Part shown: in pieces, positions 16,092 to 24,149 of the stretch
Layout of the letters: the number at the start of each line of letters is the position of its first letter
Numbering within the stretch: the first letter of the stretch is position 1
Origin: JACKHA01 sp041401985
GTDB taxonomy: Bacteria > Planctomycetota > Phycisphaerae > Phycisphaerales > UBA1924
Assembly (NCBI GenBank): GCA_041401985.1
Contig: JAWKTE010000003.1
Span: forward strand, 197,207 to 261,206
Reading direction: 5' to 3'
Length of the DNA stretch: 64,000 nt
The notes under the pieces: model-generated
What the model saw: the letters and a program-made list of their open reading frames with translations, nothing else
Databases searched by the model: none
Told to the model about the DNA's origin: nothing
Made by a program: the position numbers and the translations under genes

Positions 16092-16490
16092 ATGGCACTG
16101 TCCGACCCCATCGCCGACATGCTCACCCGGATCCGCAACGCCCTGCGGAACCGGTCCAAGACCGTGAACTGCCTCAACAGCAAGGTCTGTCGCGGCATCG
16201 CCGACGTGCTCGTCAAGGAGGGCTACGTTAACTCCTTCGACGTCGTCGAGGACGGGCGCCAAGGCCTGCTCCGCGTCCACCTGAAGTACGGCCCGCGCGG
16301 CGAGAAACTCATCCACGACCTCCAGCGCACCAGCAAGCCCGGTTGCCGCGTCTACTCGGGCGTCGAGGACCTGCCCCGCCCCCTCCAGGGCCTGGGCATC
16401 GCCATCGTCTCCACCAGCCGCGGCGTGCTCTCGGACCGCATGGCCCGCGAGCAGCGCGTCGGGGGTGAACTGCTGTGCACGGTGCAGTAA
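16092..16490 (+). CDS. rpsH: 30S ribosomal protein S8
   Basis: A 132-residue S8: DPIADMLTRIRNALRNRSKTV at the start, LIHDLQRTSKPGCRVY, and the RNA-binding end GIAIVSTSRGVLSDRMAREQRVGGELLCTV. In E. coli S8 represses the spc operon by binding the L5 mRNA; no comparable site was recognised here. Length is normal. Confidence 0.97.
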   Translation: MALSDPIADMLTRIRNALRNRSKTVNCLNSKVCRGIADVLVKEGYVNSFDVVEDGRQGLLRVHLKYGPRGEKLIHDLQRTSKPGCRVYSGVEDLPRPLQGLGIAIVSTSRGVLSDRMAREQRVGGELLCTVQ

Positions 16491-16502
16491 CGCAGGAATA
16501 AA

Positions 16503-16594
16503 GGCACTAGGCACTAGGCACTAGGCACTGGGCATCAGGCACTAAGATCGAAAGACTCAGCACTCAGCACTCAGCACTCAGCACTCAGCACTCA
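16503..16594. repeat. Longest heptanucleotide repeat array (S8-L6 spacer)
   Basis: Two adjoining blocks. 16503-16543 has GGCACTA units (about six, with one GGCATCA). 16555-16594 has five consecutive near-perfect ACTCAGC units. It is the longest and most regular array in the window, which suggests recent expansion by slippage. Confidence 0.9.
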
Positions 16595-16663
16595 CACGCA
16601 CGCAGAAGCCCGGAGCAACCAGACCCCATCGCCCCGGCGAGCCGCACGCGAAGGAACCCAGCC

Positions 16664-17215
16664 ATGTCCCGCATCGGAAAGAAGCCCATCCCGCTGCCCA
16701 AGGGCGTCAAACTCTCGGTCAAGGACCGCCTCGTGACCGCCGAGGGCCCCAAAGGCACGCTCAAGATGACCCATCGCCCCGAGGTCGGCGTCGCGGTCAA
16801 CGACCAGAACGAGGTCGTCTGCACGATCGACGAGGCCCAGGCCGCTCAGGACCCCAGCGTCCGGGCGTACTGGGGCACGACGCGGGCCCTGATCGGCAAC
16901 ATGGTCGAGGGCGTCGCGAAGGGCTACGAGCGGAAGATGGAGGTCGTCGGCGTCGGCTGGACCGCCGCCGTCACCGGCAAGCAGCTCAAGATGATGCTCG
17001 GCTTCGCCAACCCGATCATGATGGACATCCCGACCGGTGTGAACGTCGCGGTCGAGAAGCAGATCGTGACCATCACCGGCGCCGACAAGCAGGCCGTCGG
17101 GCAGTTCGCCGCCCAGATGCGGGCCAAGCGGAAGCCCGAGCCCTACAACGGCAAGGGCATCAAGTACTTCGAAGAGGTCATCAAGCGCAAGCAGGGCAAG
17201 CAGTTCGGCTCGTAA
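16664..17215 (+). CDS. rplF: 50S ribosomal protein L6
   Basis: A 183-residue L6 with two similar domains. The start is MSRIGKKPIPLPKGV; LIGNMVEGVAKGYERKMEVVGVGW closes the first domain and RAKRKPEPYNGKGIKYFEE is the conserved C-terminal loop (usual RxPEPYKGKGIxY). It sits near the GTPase-associated centre. AAGGAACC precedes the ATG. Confidence 0.97.
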   Translation: MSRIGKKPIPLPKGVKLSVKDRLVTAEGPKGTLKMTHRPEVGVAVNDQNEVVCTIDEAQAAQDPSVRAYWGTTRALIGNMVEGVAKGYERKMEVVGVGWTAAVTGKQLKMMLGFANPIMMDIPTGVNVAVEKQIVTITGADKQAVGQFAAQMRAKRKPEPYNGKGIKYFEEVIKRKQGKQFGS

Positions 17216-17216
17216 G

Positions 17217-17452
17217 CAAGGCATCAGGCAACGGGCACGAGGCACGAGGCACGAGGAACGGCACGCACTGCAACCCGGACAGGCCCGAACCCCCGAACTC
17301 GCCAACCGCCCCCGCCAACCCTCGACCCGACCTCCAGGACTCAGGACCAAGGACTCAGGACAATCGACCAGGGACTCAGGACTCAAACCCCAAACTCTCC
17401 AACAGCCCTCAGGCTCCGTCACTCAGCACTCGGCACTCAGCACTCGGAACTC
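17217..17452. repeat. L6-L18 spacer made of heptamer-related repeats
   Basis: Three blocks in a 240-base spacer: GGCACGA units at 17217-17266; ACTCAGG/ACCAAGG units at 17338-17380; and the standard ACTCAGC/ACTCGGC units at 17420-17452, ending four bases before the L18 ATG. The remainder is C- and A-rich with no stem or gene. The blocks are diverged members of one family. Confidence 0.75.
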
Positions 17453-17455
17453 CCC

Positions 17456-17824
17456 ATGGACAAGTCAAGCGGCAAACGAGTTCGACGGGCCCGCCGGCGC
17501 ATCGGCATCCGCAAGCGGATCGCCGGCACGCACGAGCGCCCCCGCCTGGCGGTGTACCGCTCGCTCAACCACATGTACGTCCAGGTCATCGACGACCTGG
17601 ACGGCCGCACCATCGCCGCGGCTTCCACCCGCGACAAGGACCTGGGCCTGGGCGAGGCCAAGACCGGCAACGCCGCCGCCGCCGCCGCCGTGGGCACCAA
17701 GCTCGCCGAGCGGGCCAAAGCCGCCGGAGTGACCAAGGTCGTGTTCGACCGCGGCGGGTTCCGCTTCCACGGCCGCATCAAGGCCCTGGCCGAGGCCGCC
17801 CGCAAAGCCGGCCTCGAGTTCTGA
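17456..17824 (+). CDS. rplR: 50S ribosomal protein L18
   Basis: A 122-residue 5S rRNA-binding protein: RIRKRIAGTHERPRLAVYRS, NHMYVQVIDDLDGRTIAAAS and the end KVVFDRGGFRFHGRIKALAE. Length is normal. The repeat array abuts its ATG, so no Shine-Dalgarno is seen. Confidence 0.96.
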   Translation: MDKSSGKRVRRARRRIGIRKRIAGTHERPRLAVYRSLNHMYVQVIDDLDGRTIAAASTRDKDLGLGEAKTGNAAAAAAVGTKLAERAKAAGVTKVVFDRGGFRFHGRIKALAEAARKAGLEF

Positions 17825-17864
17825 TCGACCAGACAACCACCGCCCAACGGCTACGATTCAAGAC

Positions 17865-17891
17865 CACTCAGTACTCAGCACGCAGCACTCC
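17865..17891. repeat. Heptanucleotide repeat array (L18-S5 spacer)
   Basis: Four degenerate units ACTCAGT, ACTCAGC, ACGCAGC, ACTCCCC just before the S5 ATG at 17903. Confidence 0.8.
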
Positions 17892-17902
17892 CCGAGACTC
17901 CC

Positions 17903-18628
17903 ATGCCCGAGATGATCGACGAAGCCGGCCACATCGAGTCCACCACGCTGGGCATCTACCGCACCGCCTCCACCGTCAAGGGTGGGCGTCGGTTCTCGTT
18001 CGGCGCGCTGGTCGTCTGCGGCGACCGCAACGGACGCCTCGGCTTCGGCTACGGCAAGTCCAACGAGGTGCCCCAGGCCATCGAGAAGGCCCAGAAGTAC
18101 GCCAAGCGCGACCTCATCGGCGTCTCCCGCACCGGCGGCACCATCCCGCACGAGGTCGAGGGACGTTTCGCCTCCACCAAGGTCCGCCTCATCCCGGCCG
18201 CCCCCGGCACGGGCGTGGTCGCCGGCGGCACCGTCCGCGCCATGATGGAGACCGTCGGCGTCACCGACTGCCTCACCAAGTGCTACGGCTCGACCACCAA
18301 ACTCAACGTCGTCAAGGCCGTCTTCGACGCACTCAGCCAGATCCAGACCCCCGCCCAGGTCGCCGAACTCCGCGGCGTCGAGATCGCCACCTCCGTGATC
18401 GACGCCAAGATCGAGCGAGGCAAGCGCTTCGCCCCCGCCACCCGAACCGGCGAGAAGATGCGAGCCCCGGTCAACACCATCGGCCAGGAACGGCGCGGCG
18501 GTCGTGGCGGCGGCGGTCGTCGCCGGCGTGGCCCCGGCGGCGGCGGCGACGACTCCGGCTCCGGCCAGATCCAGGGCGGCGGCCAGGCCCAGGGTGGCCA
18601 GCCCTCCGAGGCCCCGTCCGCGTCCTGA
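17903..18628 (+). CDS. rpsE: 30S ribosomal protein S5 with glycine-rich C-terminal tail
   Basis: The 241-residue protein is ~70 longer than E. coli S5. The double-stranded-RNA-binding fold is intact: TASTVKGGRRFSFGALVVCG, GRLGFGYGKSNEVPQAIEKA and GGTVRAMMETVGVTD. From residue ~195 it is a tail of Gly, Arg and Gln (GGRGGGGRRRRGPGGGG), like an RGG-type RNA-binding tail. No L30 gene follows, unlike most spc operons. Confidence 0.95.
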   Translation: MPEMIDEAGHIESTTLGIYRTASTVKGGRRFSFGALVVCGDRNGRLGFGYGKSNEVPQAIEKAQKYAKRDLIGVSRTGGTIPHEVEGRFASTKVRLIPAAPGTGVVAGGTVRAMMETVGVTDCLTKCYGSTTKLNVVKAVFDALSQIQTPAQVAELRGVEIATSVIDAKIERGKRFAPATRTGEKMRAPVNTIGQERRGGRGGGGRRRRGPGGGGDDSGSGQIQGGGQAQGGQPSEAPSAS

Positions 18629-18713
18629 TCTCAGTTCCCGTTTCGGTGCCCACTCGCCCGCAGACCCCGGCCCCACTCGACACCCAGGCCGACGCTTCGC
18701 AGGAGTCCGTCCC

Positions 18714-19304
18714 ATGATGATCCACGACATCACAGCCCTGGCCGGGGCGTCCAAGAACCGCAAGCGCGTCGGGCGCGGCAAGTACGGCGCCCGCGGCAAG
18801 ACCTCGGGCCGCGGCATGAAGGGCGCCGGCTCCCGCCACGGCCACTCCACCCTCTATCAGTTCGAGGGTGGCCAGATGCCCTACTTCCGGCGCATGCCGA
18901 AGTTCGGCTTCACCAACGCGGTCCACACCGTCAACTTCTGGGTCGTCAACCTCCGCGACCTGCTGGCCCATCCGAACTTCGCCAAGGGCGGCGAGGTCTC
19001 ACCCGCCACGCTCATCAAGGCCGGCCTGGTCCGCGACGAGAGCCGTGACGTCAAGATTCTCGGCACCCTGCCGGAGGGCAAGGACAAGATCGGCGTCGCC
19101 CTGACCGTCAACGTCTCCCGCTGCTCGGCCTCGGCCCGGCGCCACATCGAGGCCGCCGGCGGCAAGGTCACCGAGTCCGGAACCCGGCGCGACCGCGTCC
19201 GCGGCGTCGACCGAAACAGCGACGACAAGACCCCCAAGAACCTCACCAAGAAGCTCAAGCGCGGCGGGAAGAAGGCGGTCGTCACCGACGACGCCGCCGA
19301 GTGA
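18714..19304 (+). CDS. rplO: 50S ribosomal protein L15
   Basis: A 196-residue L15, ~50 longer than E. coli. The start is followed by KNRKRVGRGKYGARGKTSGRGMKGAGSR, the glycine-rich RNA-binding arm, then FEGGQMPYFRRMPKFGF. The C-terminal ~50 residues form a basic Lys-rich tail. The first of two adjacent ATGs was chosen because AGGAG at 18701-18705 is eight bases upstream. The frame is open further upstream, overlapping the S5 tail in another frame; that part is ignored. Confidence 0.95.
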   Translation: MMIHDITALAGASKNRKRVGRGKYGARGKTSGRGMKGAGSRHGHSTLYQFEGGQMPYFRRMPKFGFTNAVHTVNFWVVNLRDLLAHPNFAKGGEVSPATLIKAGLVRDESRDVKILGTLPEGKDKIGVALTVNVSRCSASARRHIEAAGGKVTESGTRRDRVRGVDRNSDDKTPKNLTKKLKRGGKKAVVTDDAAE

Positions 19305-19655
19305 CCGTCCGCCGCCACCGCCCGCGGATGATCCCCCGACCCGCCACCAGCCGATCCACGGACGCCGCCGACCCCCTCGGCGGCGTTCGTCGTTCTCCCG
19401 CCTCCCCGAACAACTGCGCGCGAGCCGGGGCGTCCCCGCCCCGGTCCGGCTCCATCGCGGTCCCCGCCACCCGCTTGCCCGGAGCCCGCACGCCCCAGCA
19501 GCCGACGGACAACGCTCCGTGCGATCCGGGTTCCAATCGCACGGGCCCTCTCCTACCCTTCCCGCCCGCGGGCTCTCGCGGGTTTGTTCCGGTCCATCGC
19601 GGCTTTGGGCGCGGCCCCGCCGCGTCCTGAATCCCCGCCCAGGCACGCCCATCCG
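19305..19655. other. L15-secY spacer (351 bases) with a REP-like palindrome
   Basis: No gene is seen. It is C- and G-rich and contains one REP-like element at 19419-19447. A weak CAGG lies 14 bases before the secY ATG. It could hold a separate secY promoter, but no convincing -35/-10 pair was found. Confidence 0.5.
19419..19447 (+). repeat. REP-like palindrome, copy 1
   Basis: GCGAGCCGGGGCG-type element. The core is an 8-bp perfect inverted repeat, CCGGGGCG (19425-19432) and CGCCCCGG (19437-19444), around TCCC. It is preceded by GCGAG and followed by TC. The same 25-base string recurs at 60432-60459, with a variant at 60473-60499 and an inverted copy at 60541-60567. Confidence 0.8.
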
Positions 19656-21086
19656 ATGATCAAGATCCTGACCAACGTCTTCAAGATCCCCGATCTGCGC
19701 AACCGCCTGCTGTTTACGCTGGCGATGCTGGTCGTCTACCGCATCGGGTTCTGGATCCCGCTGCCGGGCATCGACCAGGAGCAGATGGCCGCCACGTTCC
19801 GCACCGCCAGCGAGAGCGGCAGCGCCTTCGCCGGCGTCGCGTCGTACGTCGCCATCTTCTCGGGCGGGTCGTTCAGCCAGTCCACCATCTTCGGCCTGGG
19901 CATCATGCCCTACATCTCGGCCTCGATCATCTTCCAGTTGCTCACGAGCGTCTGGCCCGCGCTCAAGAAGATGCAGGAGGAGGGCCCGACCGGGCGCCAG
20001 CGCATCCAGGACCTCACCCGGCGCGTCACCATCGTGCTCTGCCTTATCCAAGGCTGGATGTGGCTCGGCCTGGTTCGCAGCCAGGGCGGCGTGTTCGCCC
20101 AGTGGTCCGACAACCCCGTCTGGTGGATCATGGCCCTCTCGGCCCTCACCGCCGGCTCGATCTTCCTCATGTGGCTCGGCGAGCAGATCGACAAGCACGG
20201 CATCGGCAACGGCGTGTCCATGATCATCATGGCCGGCATCCTTACAGGAATCCCACGGGCGCTGCTCATCATCATCGAGGGCTCACCGATCCGCACGCTG
20301 ATGCCGGTCGAGTGGCTCATGGGCCCCCCGGCAGACGGCTTCCAGGCCTCGATCCCGTGGATGGGCCTGATCTTCCTCGCGGCCTGCTTCGTCGGCGTCG
20401 TCGCCGGAGCGGTGCTGCTGACCGTTGCGCAGCGCCGCATCCCGGTGCAGCAGGCCAAGCACACGCGCGGGCGCCGCGTCTTCGGCGGGCAGCGCTCCTA
20501 CCTGCCGCTGAAGGTCAACCACGGCGGCGTCATGCCCATCATCTTCGCGAGCACGCTCATGCTCTTCCCGTCGATGATCATCACGGGCGTGGCCGACGCG
20601 TTCGCCAACTCCACGGGCGGCTGGGTCGCCGAGGTGCTGGTGTTCCTCAAGGACTCGTTCCAGGGCGGCGCGTTCCCCTATGTGCTGATCTACGTCCTGC
20701 TGGTGTTCTTCTTCTCGTACTTCTGGATCACCGTCCAGTTCAACCCCGAGGACATGTCCAAACAGTTGAAGGAGCACGGCTCGTTCATCCCGGGCCTCCG
20801 CCCCGGCCCCCGCACCGCCGAGTACCTCACCAGCGTCATGGAGCGAATCACCTACGTCGGCGCGGGCGCGCTCGCGCTGCTGGCCGTGCTGCCCAACGTG
20901 GTGTCGAGTTCGCTGGGGATCGACTTCGCCGTCACCCAGTTCATCGGCGGCACGGGCCTGCTGATCGTTGTGTCGGTCAGCCTCGATTTCCTGCAGCGCG
21001 TCGAGGCCGCCCTGCTCATGCGGAACTACGAGGGCTTCCTCGGCGGCGACGCCGAGGCCCCGCGCATCCGCGGGCCGCGGGGATAG
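19656..21086 (+). CDS. secY: Protein translocase subunit SecY
   Basis: A 476-residue polytopic membrane protein with ten hydrophobic segments, the channel of the Sec translocon. Signature regions are RIGFWIPLPGID after helix 1, FGLGIMPYISASIIFQLL, LMWLGEQIDKHGIGNGVSMII and YLPLKVNHGGVMPIIFAS. The ATG at 19656 starts directly at IKILTNVFKIPDLRNR, the normal cytoplasmic N-terminus; the upstream open frame is ignored. It follows L15 as in most spc operons, but Adk, which often follows, is missing. Confidence 0.97.
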   Translation: MIKILTNVFKIPDLRNRLLFTLAMLVVYRIGFWIPLPGIDQEQMAATFRTASESGSAFAGVASYVAIFSGGSFSQSTIFGLGIMPYISASIIFQLLTSVWPALKKMQEEGPTGRQRIQDLTRRVTIVLCLIQGWMWLGLVRSQGGVFAQWSDNPVWWIMALSALTAGSIFLMWLGEQIDKHGIGNGVSMIIMAGILTGIPRALLIIIEGSPIRTLMPVEWLMGPPADGFQASIPWMGLIFLAACFVGVVAGAVLLTVAQRRIPVQQAKHTRGRRVFGGQRSYLPLKVNHGGVMPIIFASTLMLFPSMIITGVADAFANSTGGWVAEVLVFLKDSFQGGAFPYVLIYVLLVFFFSYFWITVQFNPEDMSKQLKEHGSFIPGLRPGPRTAEYLTSVMERITYVGAGALALLAVLPNVVSSSLGIDFAVTQFIGGTGLLIVVSVSLDFLQRVEAALLMRNYEGFLGGDAEAPRIRGPRG

Positions 21087-21120
21087 ACTCGGATCGTGCC
21101 CCAACCGCTGCTCGGGTTTG

Positions 21121-21254
21121 ACGCGAAGGACGCGAAGCAGCGCGATGAGTTCCGACGGAATCGGGGTTCGAACCCCTGACGTGGGAGGCACCCAGGGCGA
21201 GAGCACTCGTCTTGATCCGGTCACTCCCCTGGCGTTCCTTCGCGTCCTTCGCGT
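21121..21254. repeat. Long inverted repeat in the secY-map spacer
   Basis: A 17-base perfect inverted repeat: ACGCGAAGGACGCGAAG at 21121-21137 and its complement at 21238-21254, 100 bases apart. Each arm is itself a tandem of the nonamer ACGCGAAGG. Between them lies the 14-base palindrome GGGGTTCGAACCCC at 21163-21176. The spacer from 21087 to 21278 has no gene. Confidence 0.75.
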
Positions 21255-21278
21255 TCCACTCGAAGCACCGGGGCCCCC

Positions 21279-22073
21279 GTGATCCCGATCCGTTCCCCAG
21301 AGGAGATCGATCGGATCGCCGAGGCCGGGAGGGTGGTGGCTCGTGTGCTCGACGCCCTTCTCGACGCGTGCCGCTCGGGCGCCACGACCCTCGAACTCGA
21401 CGGGCTGGCCCGCACCCTCATCGCCGATGCCGGCGCGACCGCCCTCTTCCCCGGCTTCTCGCAGCGCAACGCCGCTCCGTACCCCGCGGCCATCTGCGCC
21501 TGCGTGAACGACCAGGTCACCCACGCGGTCCCGACCGACCGCCCGCTCCAACCGGGAGATCTGGTGACCCTGGACACCGGCGTCTCCGTCGCGGGCTGGT
21601 GCGCCGATGCCAGCCGCGTGCGAATTGTCGCGCCGGATCGACGACCGGCCTCGCCCCACGATGCGCCCCAGAACTCGACCGCCTCCCGCATCGCCGCAGC
21701 CGCACGGGCCGCGACCGAAGCCGCCATCGCGGCCATGGCGCCCGGCACGCGGTGGTCCGACGCCGCCGACGCGTGCCGCGCCGTCGCCGAGGCCGCCGGT
21801 TTCCGGGTCGCCCCCATCTACGCCGGGCATGGCATCGGGCGGGCCCTGCACGAGCCCCCGCGTCTGCCGTTCTACCCCGGCCCGCGCGACGACTTCGTCC
21901 TCCGCCCCGGCATGGTCGTGACGGTCGAGCCGATCCTGCTCGAGCGGGACGTGGCGATGACCGTCGGCCCCGACGCCTGGACCGTGACCGCGGCCGACGG
22001 CGTGCTGGCGTGCCAGGTCGAGCAGACCGTCGCGGTGACGCGCGATGGGCCGCGGGTGCTGACGGTCTTCTGA
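21279..22073 (+). CDS. map: Methionine aminopeptidase, type I
   Basis: The 264-residue enzyme removes the N-terminal Met from nascent proteins. The five metal ligands are present: Asp99 (VTLDTG), Asp110 (CADAS), His184 (YAGHGIG), Glu217 (VTVEP) and Glu248 (CQVEQT). The catalytic His81 is in NDQVTHAVP. There is no N-terminal zinc-finger extension. The gene starts at a GTG. Placement between secY and infA is the classical order. Confidence 0.96.
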   Translation: MIPIRSPEEIDRIAEAGRVVARVLDALLDACRSGATTLELDGLARTLIADAGATALFPGFSQRNAAPYPAAICACVNDQVTHAVPTDRPLQPGDLVTLDTGVSVAGWCADASRVRIVAPDRRPASPHDAPQNSTASRIAAAARAATEAAIAAMAPGTRWSDAADACRAVAEAAGFRVAPIYAGHGIGRALHEPPRLPFYPGPRDDFVLRPGMVVTVEPILLERDVAMTVGPDAWTVTAADGVLACQVEQTVAVTRDGPRVLTVF

Positions 22074-22179
22074 TCGTCGCCGGCTCGGAGCGATGCCGCG
22101 GGGAAACCGGGCGGTGGGGGGGCTAAAGTCCGTGGCCCGTTCGGCGTCGATCGTCGCCCAAGCGGGTCCGAGGAGTCGT

Positions 22180-22404
22180 ATGCCCAAGCAGGAAGAGAAG
22201 TTCACGTTCGAGGCGACGGTGGTCGAGGCGCTGCCCAACGCGATGTTCAAGGTGCGTCTGCCCAACGAGCAGAAGACCGAGGTGCTCGCGTACGTCTCGG
22301 GCAAGATGCGCCAGCACTACATCCGCATCCTGCCGGGCGACCGCGTGACGGTCGAGATGAGCCCGTACGACCTGACCAAGGCGCGGATCACCTACCGGCA
22401 CTGA
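22180..22404 (+). CDS. infA: Translation initiation factor IF-1
   Basis: A 74-residue S1/OB-fold protein: EEKFTFEATVVEALPNAMFK, then KMRQHYIRILPGDRVTVEMSPYDLTKARITYR, the family signature. It blocks the A site during initiation. AGGAG at 22171-22175 fixes the start; the open frame is longer upstream. IF-1 ends the cluster: L36, S13, S11, S4, RpoA and L17 do not follow. Confidence 0.97.
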   Translation: MPKQEEKFTFEATVVEALPNAMFKVRLPNEQKTEVLAYVSGKMRQHYIRILPGDRVTVEMSPYDLTKARITYRH

Positions 22405-22582
22405 GCATGCGAAGGCGCGGCGAGCGATGTGAAGGCTCGGTGTCGTGCGCCCGGCGCGCCAGCAGGCGCTGAATCAGTCGAGCGAGCCGCGAACCGCGGG
22501 GTCGGACATCGCGGCTTCTGGTCGCGGAGGCGAAGCGCCACGCGACACGGACCGGGATCCGAGCGCGACGACGGTTGCCGCC

Positions 22583-24106
22583 CTACAGCACCACCCGCTC
22601 CCCGCTCCCGATCCGCGCCGGCAGGTTCGCCCGCACCTCGGCACGCTCCAGGTCCGGGGCCTCGCACGCGGTCAGCGGCGAGAGTTCGATCACGCAGTCG
22701 GCCTCGCCCTTGGCGTTCCGGGCCACCTTCACGCCGACGCGCTCCAGCCACGCCGCGGCCCGTTCGGTCTGGATCCGCGTGCTCGACGCCGGGCTGTCCA
22801 CGCCGTCGGCGTTCTTGATCGGCGCGAACTCTTCCAGGCGCAGCGTCTCGAGCACGATCGACGCGCGGCACAGCGGCAGGGCATCGAACACGAAGCGCTC
22901 CAGTTTCACACCGTTGGGCTCGCGCGGCTCGACGGGCTTGCCCGTGTCCGGGTCGATGCACGCGATCTTCTTGTCGGCCCGGTGGTAAGGCAGATCGAAG
23001 GCCGCGTCCTCGTTCAGGCGGCGCAGGAACTCGACCGACATCGCGTGGACCGCGACCGAGCCGGCCAGGAAACGCAGCGAGCCGTCCGGCAGCGTCTCAC
23101 GCTGGCGCTCCATCGGCAGGTCGCTGTACTCGATGACCTGGACCTTGCCGCCGGCGCGGCAGAACAGGCCGAGTTTCTCCTCGGCGTAGGCCTTGGCGAT
23201 CATCTTGCTGGACATCTCGCCCGAGGAGCCCGAGTTCGCGCCTCCAGTCGCCGCCCCAGCGTGCAGGCCCAGGAACGCCGGGTCCACGACGCGGACGATC
23301 GGGTTGTCGACCTGGAAGTACGAGACGTGCTCGACGCCCGCGTCCGCGAGGCGATCCAGCGTGCCGGAGCGGTGCAGGGCGGTGATGGAGCCGCCGTGCC
23401 CGTCGGGGTTCGTGGCGATCTCGCCGGGTGAGGCCATCAAGAGCCGCCCGGTGGCGCGATCGAACGAGGGCATCACGCCCTGCGGAAAGAACACGACGCC
23501 GGCCGGATCGAGCCCAAAGTGCTTGTGCTCGGCGAAAAACGCGACGGTCGCGTTATGGTTGAGCGGGCTGGTCATGATGGCCCAGGGGATCGGGGCGCCG
23601 TAGCGTCGCTGGGCCGCGAGGATGCCCTCGGCGAAGAACCGGAACAGCGGACGCCCCGTGATGGCTCCGCCGGGGTAGCAGCCCTTGGGCCCGTCGTAGC
23701 CAAGGCGCGAGCCCTGCCCGCCGGCGACGGTGAAGCACGCGACCTTGCCGCGCCGGAGCAGGTCCTCGCCGGCGGCACGCGCGGCGTTAGCGTCCCACGA
23801 TCGGCGCAGCGCGGTCGCGTCGGAACCCGCGGCCGCACCCCGGGCCGGGTCCGCCGAGAAGAACGGCGCGGGCTCGACGCCGTCGGGCAACGCGAAAATC
23901 GGCTTGTGCGTCACATACTTGTCAACCAGGCCGGGCAATACGGCCCAATCGATCTTGTCGATCTGGCCGATCAACCCCCGCCGCTGCCCGGCATCGAGGC
24001 GATCCCAGAAGTTCAGCACGTGCCCCTGCCCGACGCGCTCAAGCCGAGCGCGAATCGCGGCGAGGTCGTTCACGGCTCCGGCACGGTCGGCGGCGTTGGC
24101 GGGCAT
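22583..24106 (-). CDS. UDPGP-family UTP:sugar-1-phosphate uridylyltransferase (UAP1-like)
   Basis: A 507-residue enzyme with the nucleotide-binding motif AGGQGSRLG at 128-136 followed by GPKG at 139-142. Later motifs are AIMTSPLNHNATVAFF, FFPQGVMPSFD, NPDGHGG and SYFQVDNPIV. These place it in the UDPGP type 1 family. The Gln-containing GGQGSRLG with PDGHGG is closest to the UDP-N-acetylglucosamine pyrophosphorylase (UAP1) branch rather than bacterial GalU or GlmU. It makes UDP-GlcNAc, UDP-GalNAc or UDP-Glc; the sugar is uncertain. The ATG at 24106 has GAAGGAA upstream. It is convergent with infA and divergent from the epimerase gene. Confidence 0.85.
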   Translation of the reverse strand: MPANAADRAGAVNDLAAIRARLERVGQGHVLNFWDRLDAGQRRGLIGQIDKIDWAVLPGLVDKYVTHKPIFALPDGVEPAPFFSADPARGAAAGSDATALRRSWDANAARAAGEDLLRRGKVACFTVAGGQGSRLGYDGPKGCYPGGAITGRPLFRFFAEGILAAQRRYGAPIPWAIMTSPLNHNATVAFFAEHKHFGLDPAGVVFFPQGVMPSFDRATGRLLMASPGEIATNPDGHGGSITALHRSGTLDRLADAGVEHVSYFQVDNPIVRVVDPAFLGLHAGAATGGANSGSSGEMSSKMIAKAYAEEKLGLFCRAGGKVQVIEYSDLPMERQRETLPDGSLRFLAGSVAVHAMSVEFLRRLNEDAAFDLPYHRADKKIACIDPDTGKPVEPREPNGVKLERFVFDALPLCRASIVLETLRLEEFAPIKNADGVDSPASSTRIQTERAAAWLERVGVKVARNAKGEADCVIELSPLTACEAPDLERAEVRANLPARIGSGERVVL

Positions 24107-24149
24107 GTCGTTCCTTCGGATTGGACGAGGCGGCAGGCGAGTAAGGATT

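Noticed and set aside
16503..16594. Possible CRISPR array
   Set aside because: The units are 7 bases and tandem with no unique spacers, so they cannot be a CRISPR array.
19305..19655. L30 gene hidden between L15 and secY
   Set aside because: No frame shows the L30 pattern in either the S5-L15 gap (85 bases, too short) or the L15-secY gap.
21163..21176. tRNA T-arm-like sequence GGGGTTCGAACCCC
   Set aside because: On the plus strand the 3' acceptor would be ACGTGGG, but no matching CCCACGT lies upstream, and no anticodon arm folds. On the minus strand the T-stem itself fails. It is kept only as part of the secY-map inverted-repeat finding.
22456..22499. Convergent terminator between infA and the uridylyltransferase gene
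   Set aside because: Two short stems (GCGCC/GGCGC and CCGCG/CGCGG) exist, but both are only 5 bp and without a T-run, and expected by chance at this GC content.
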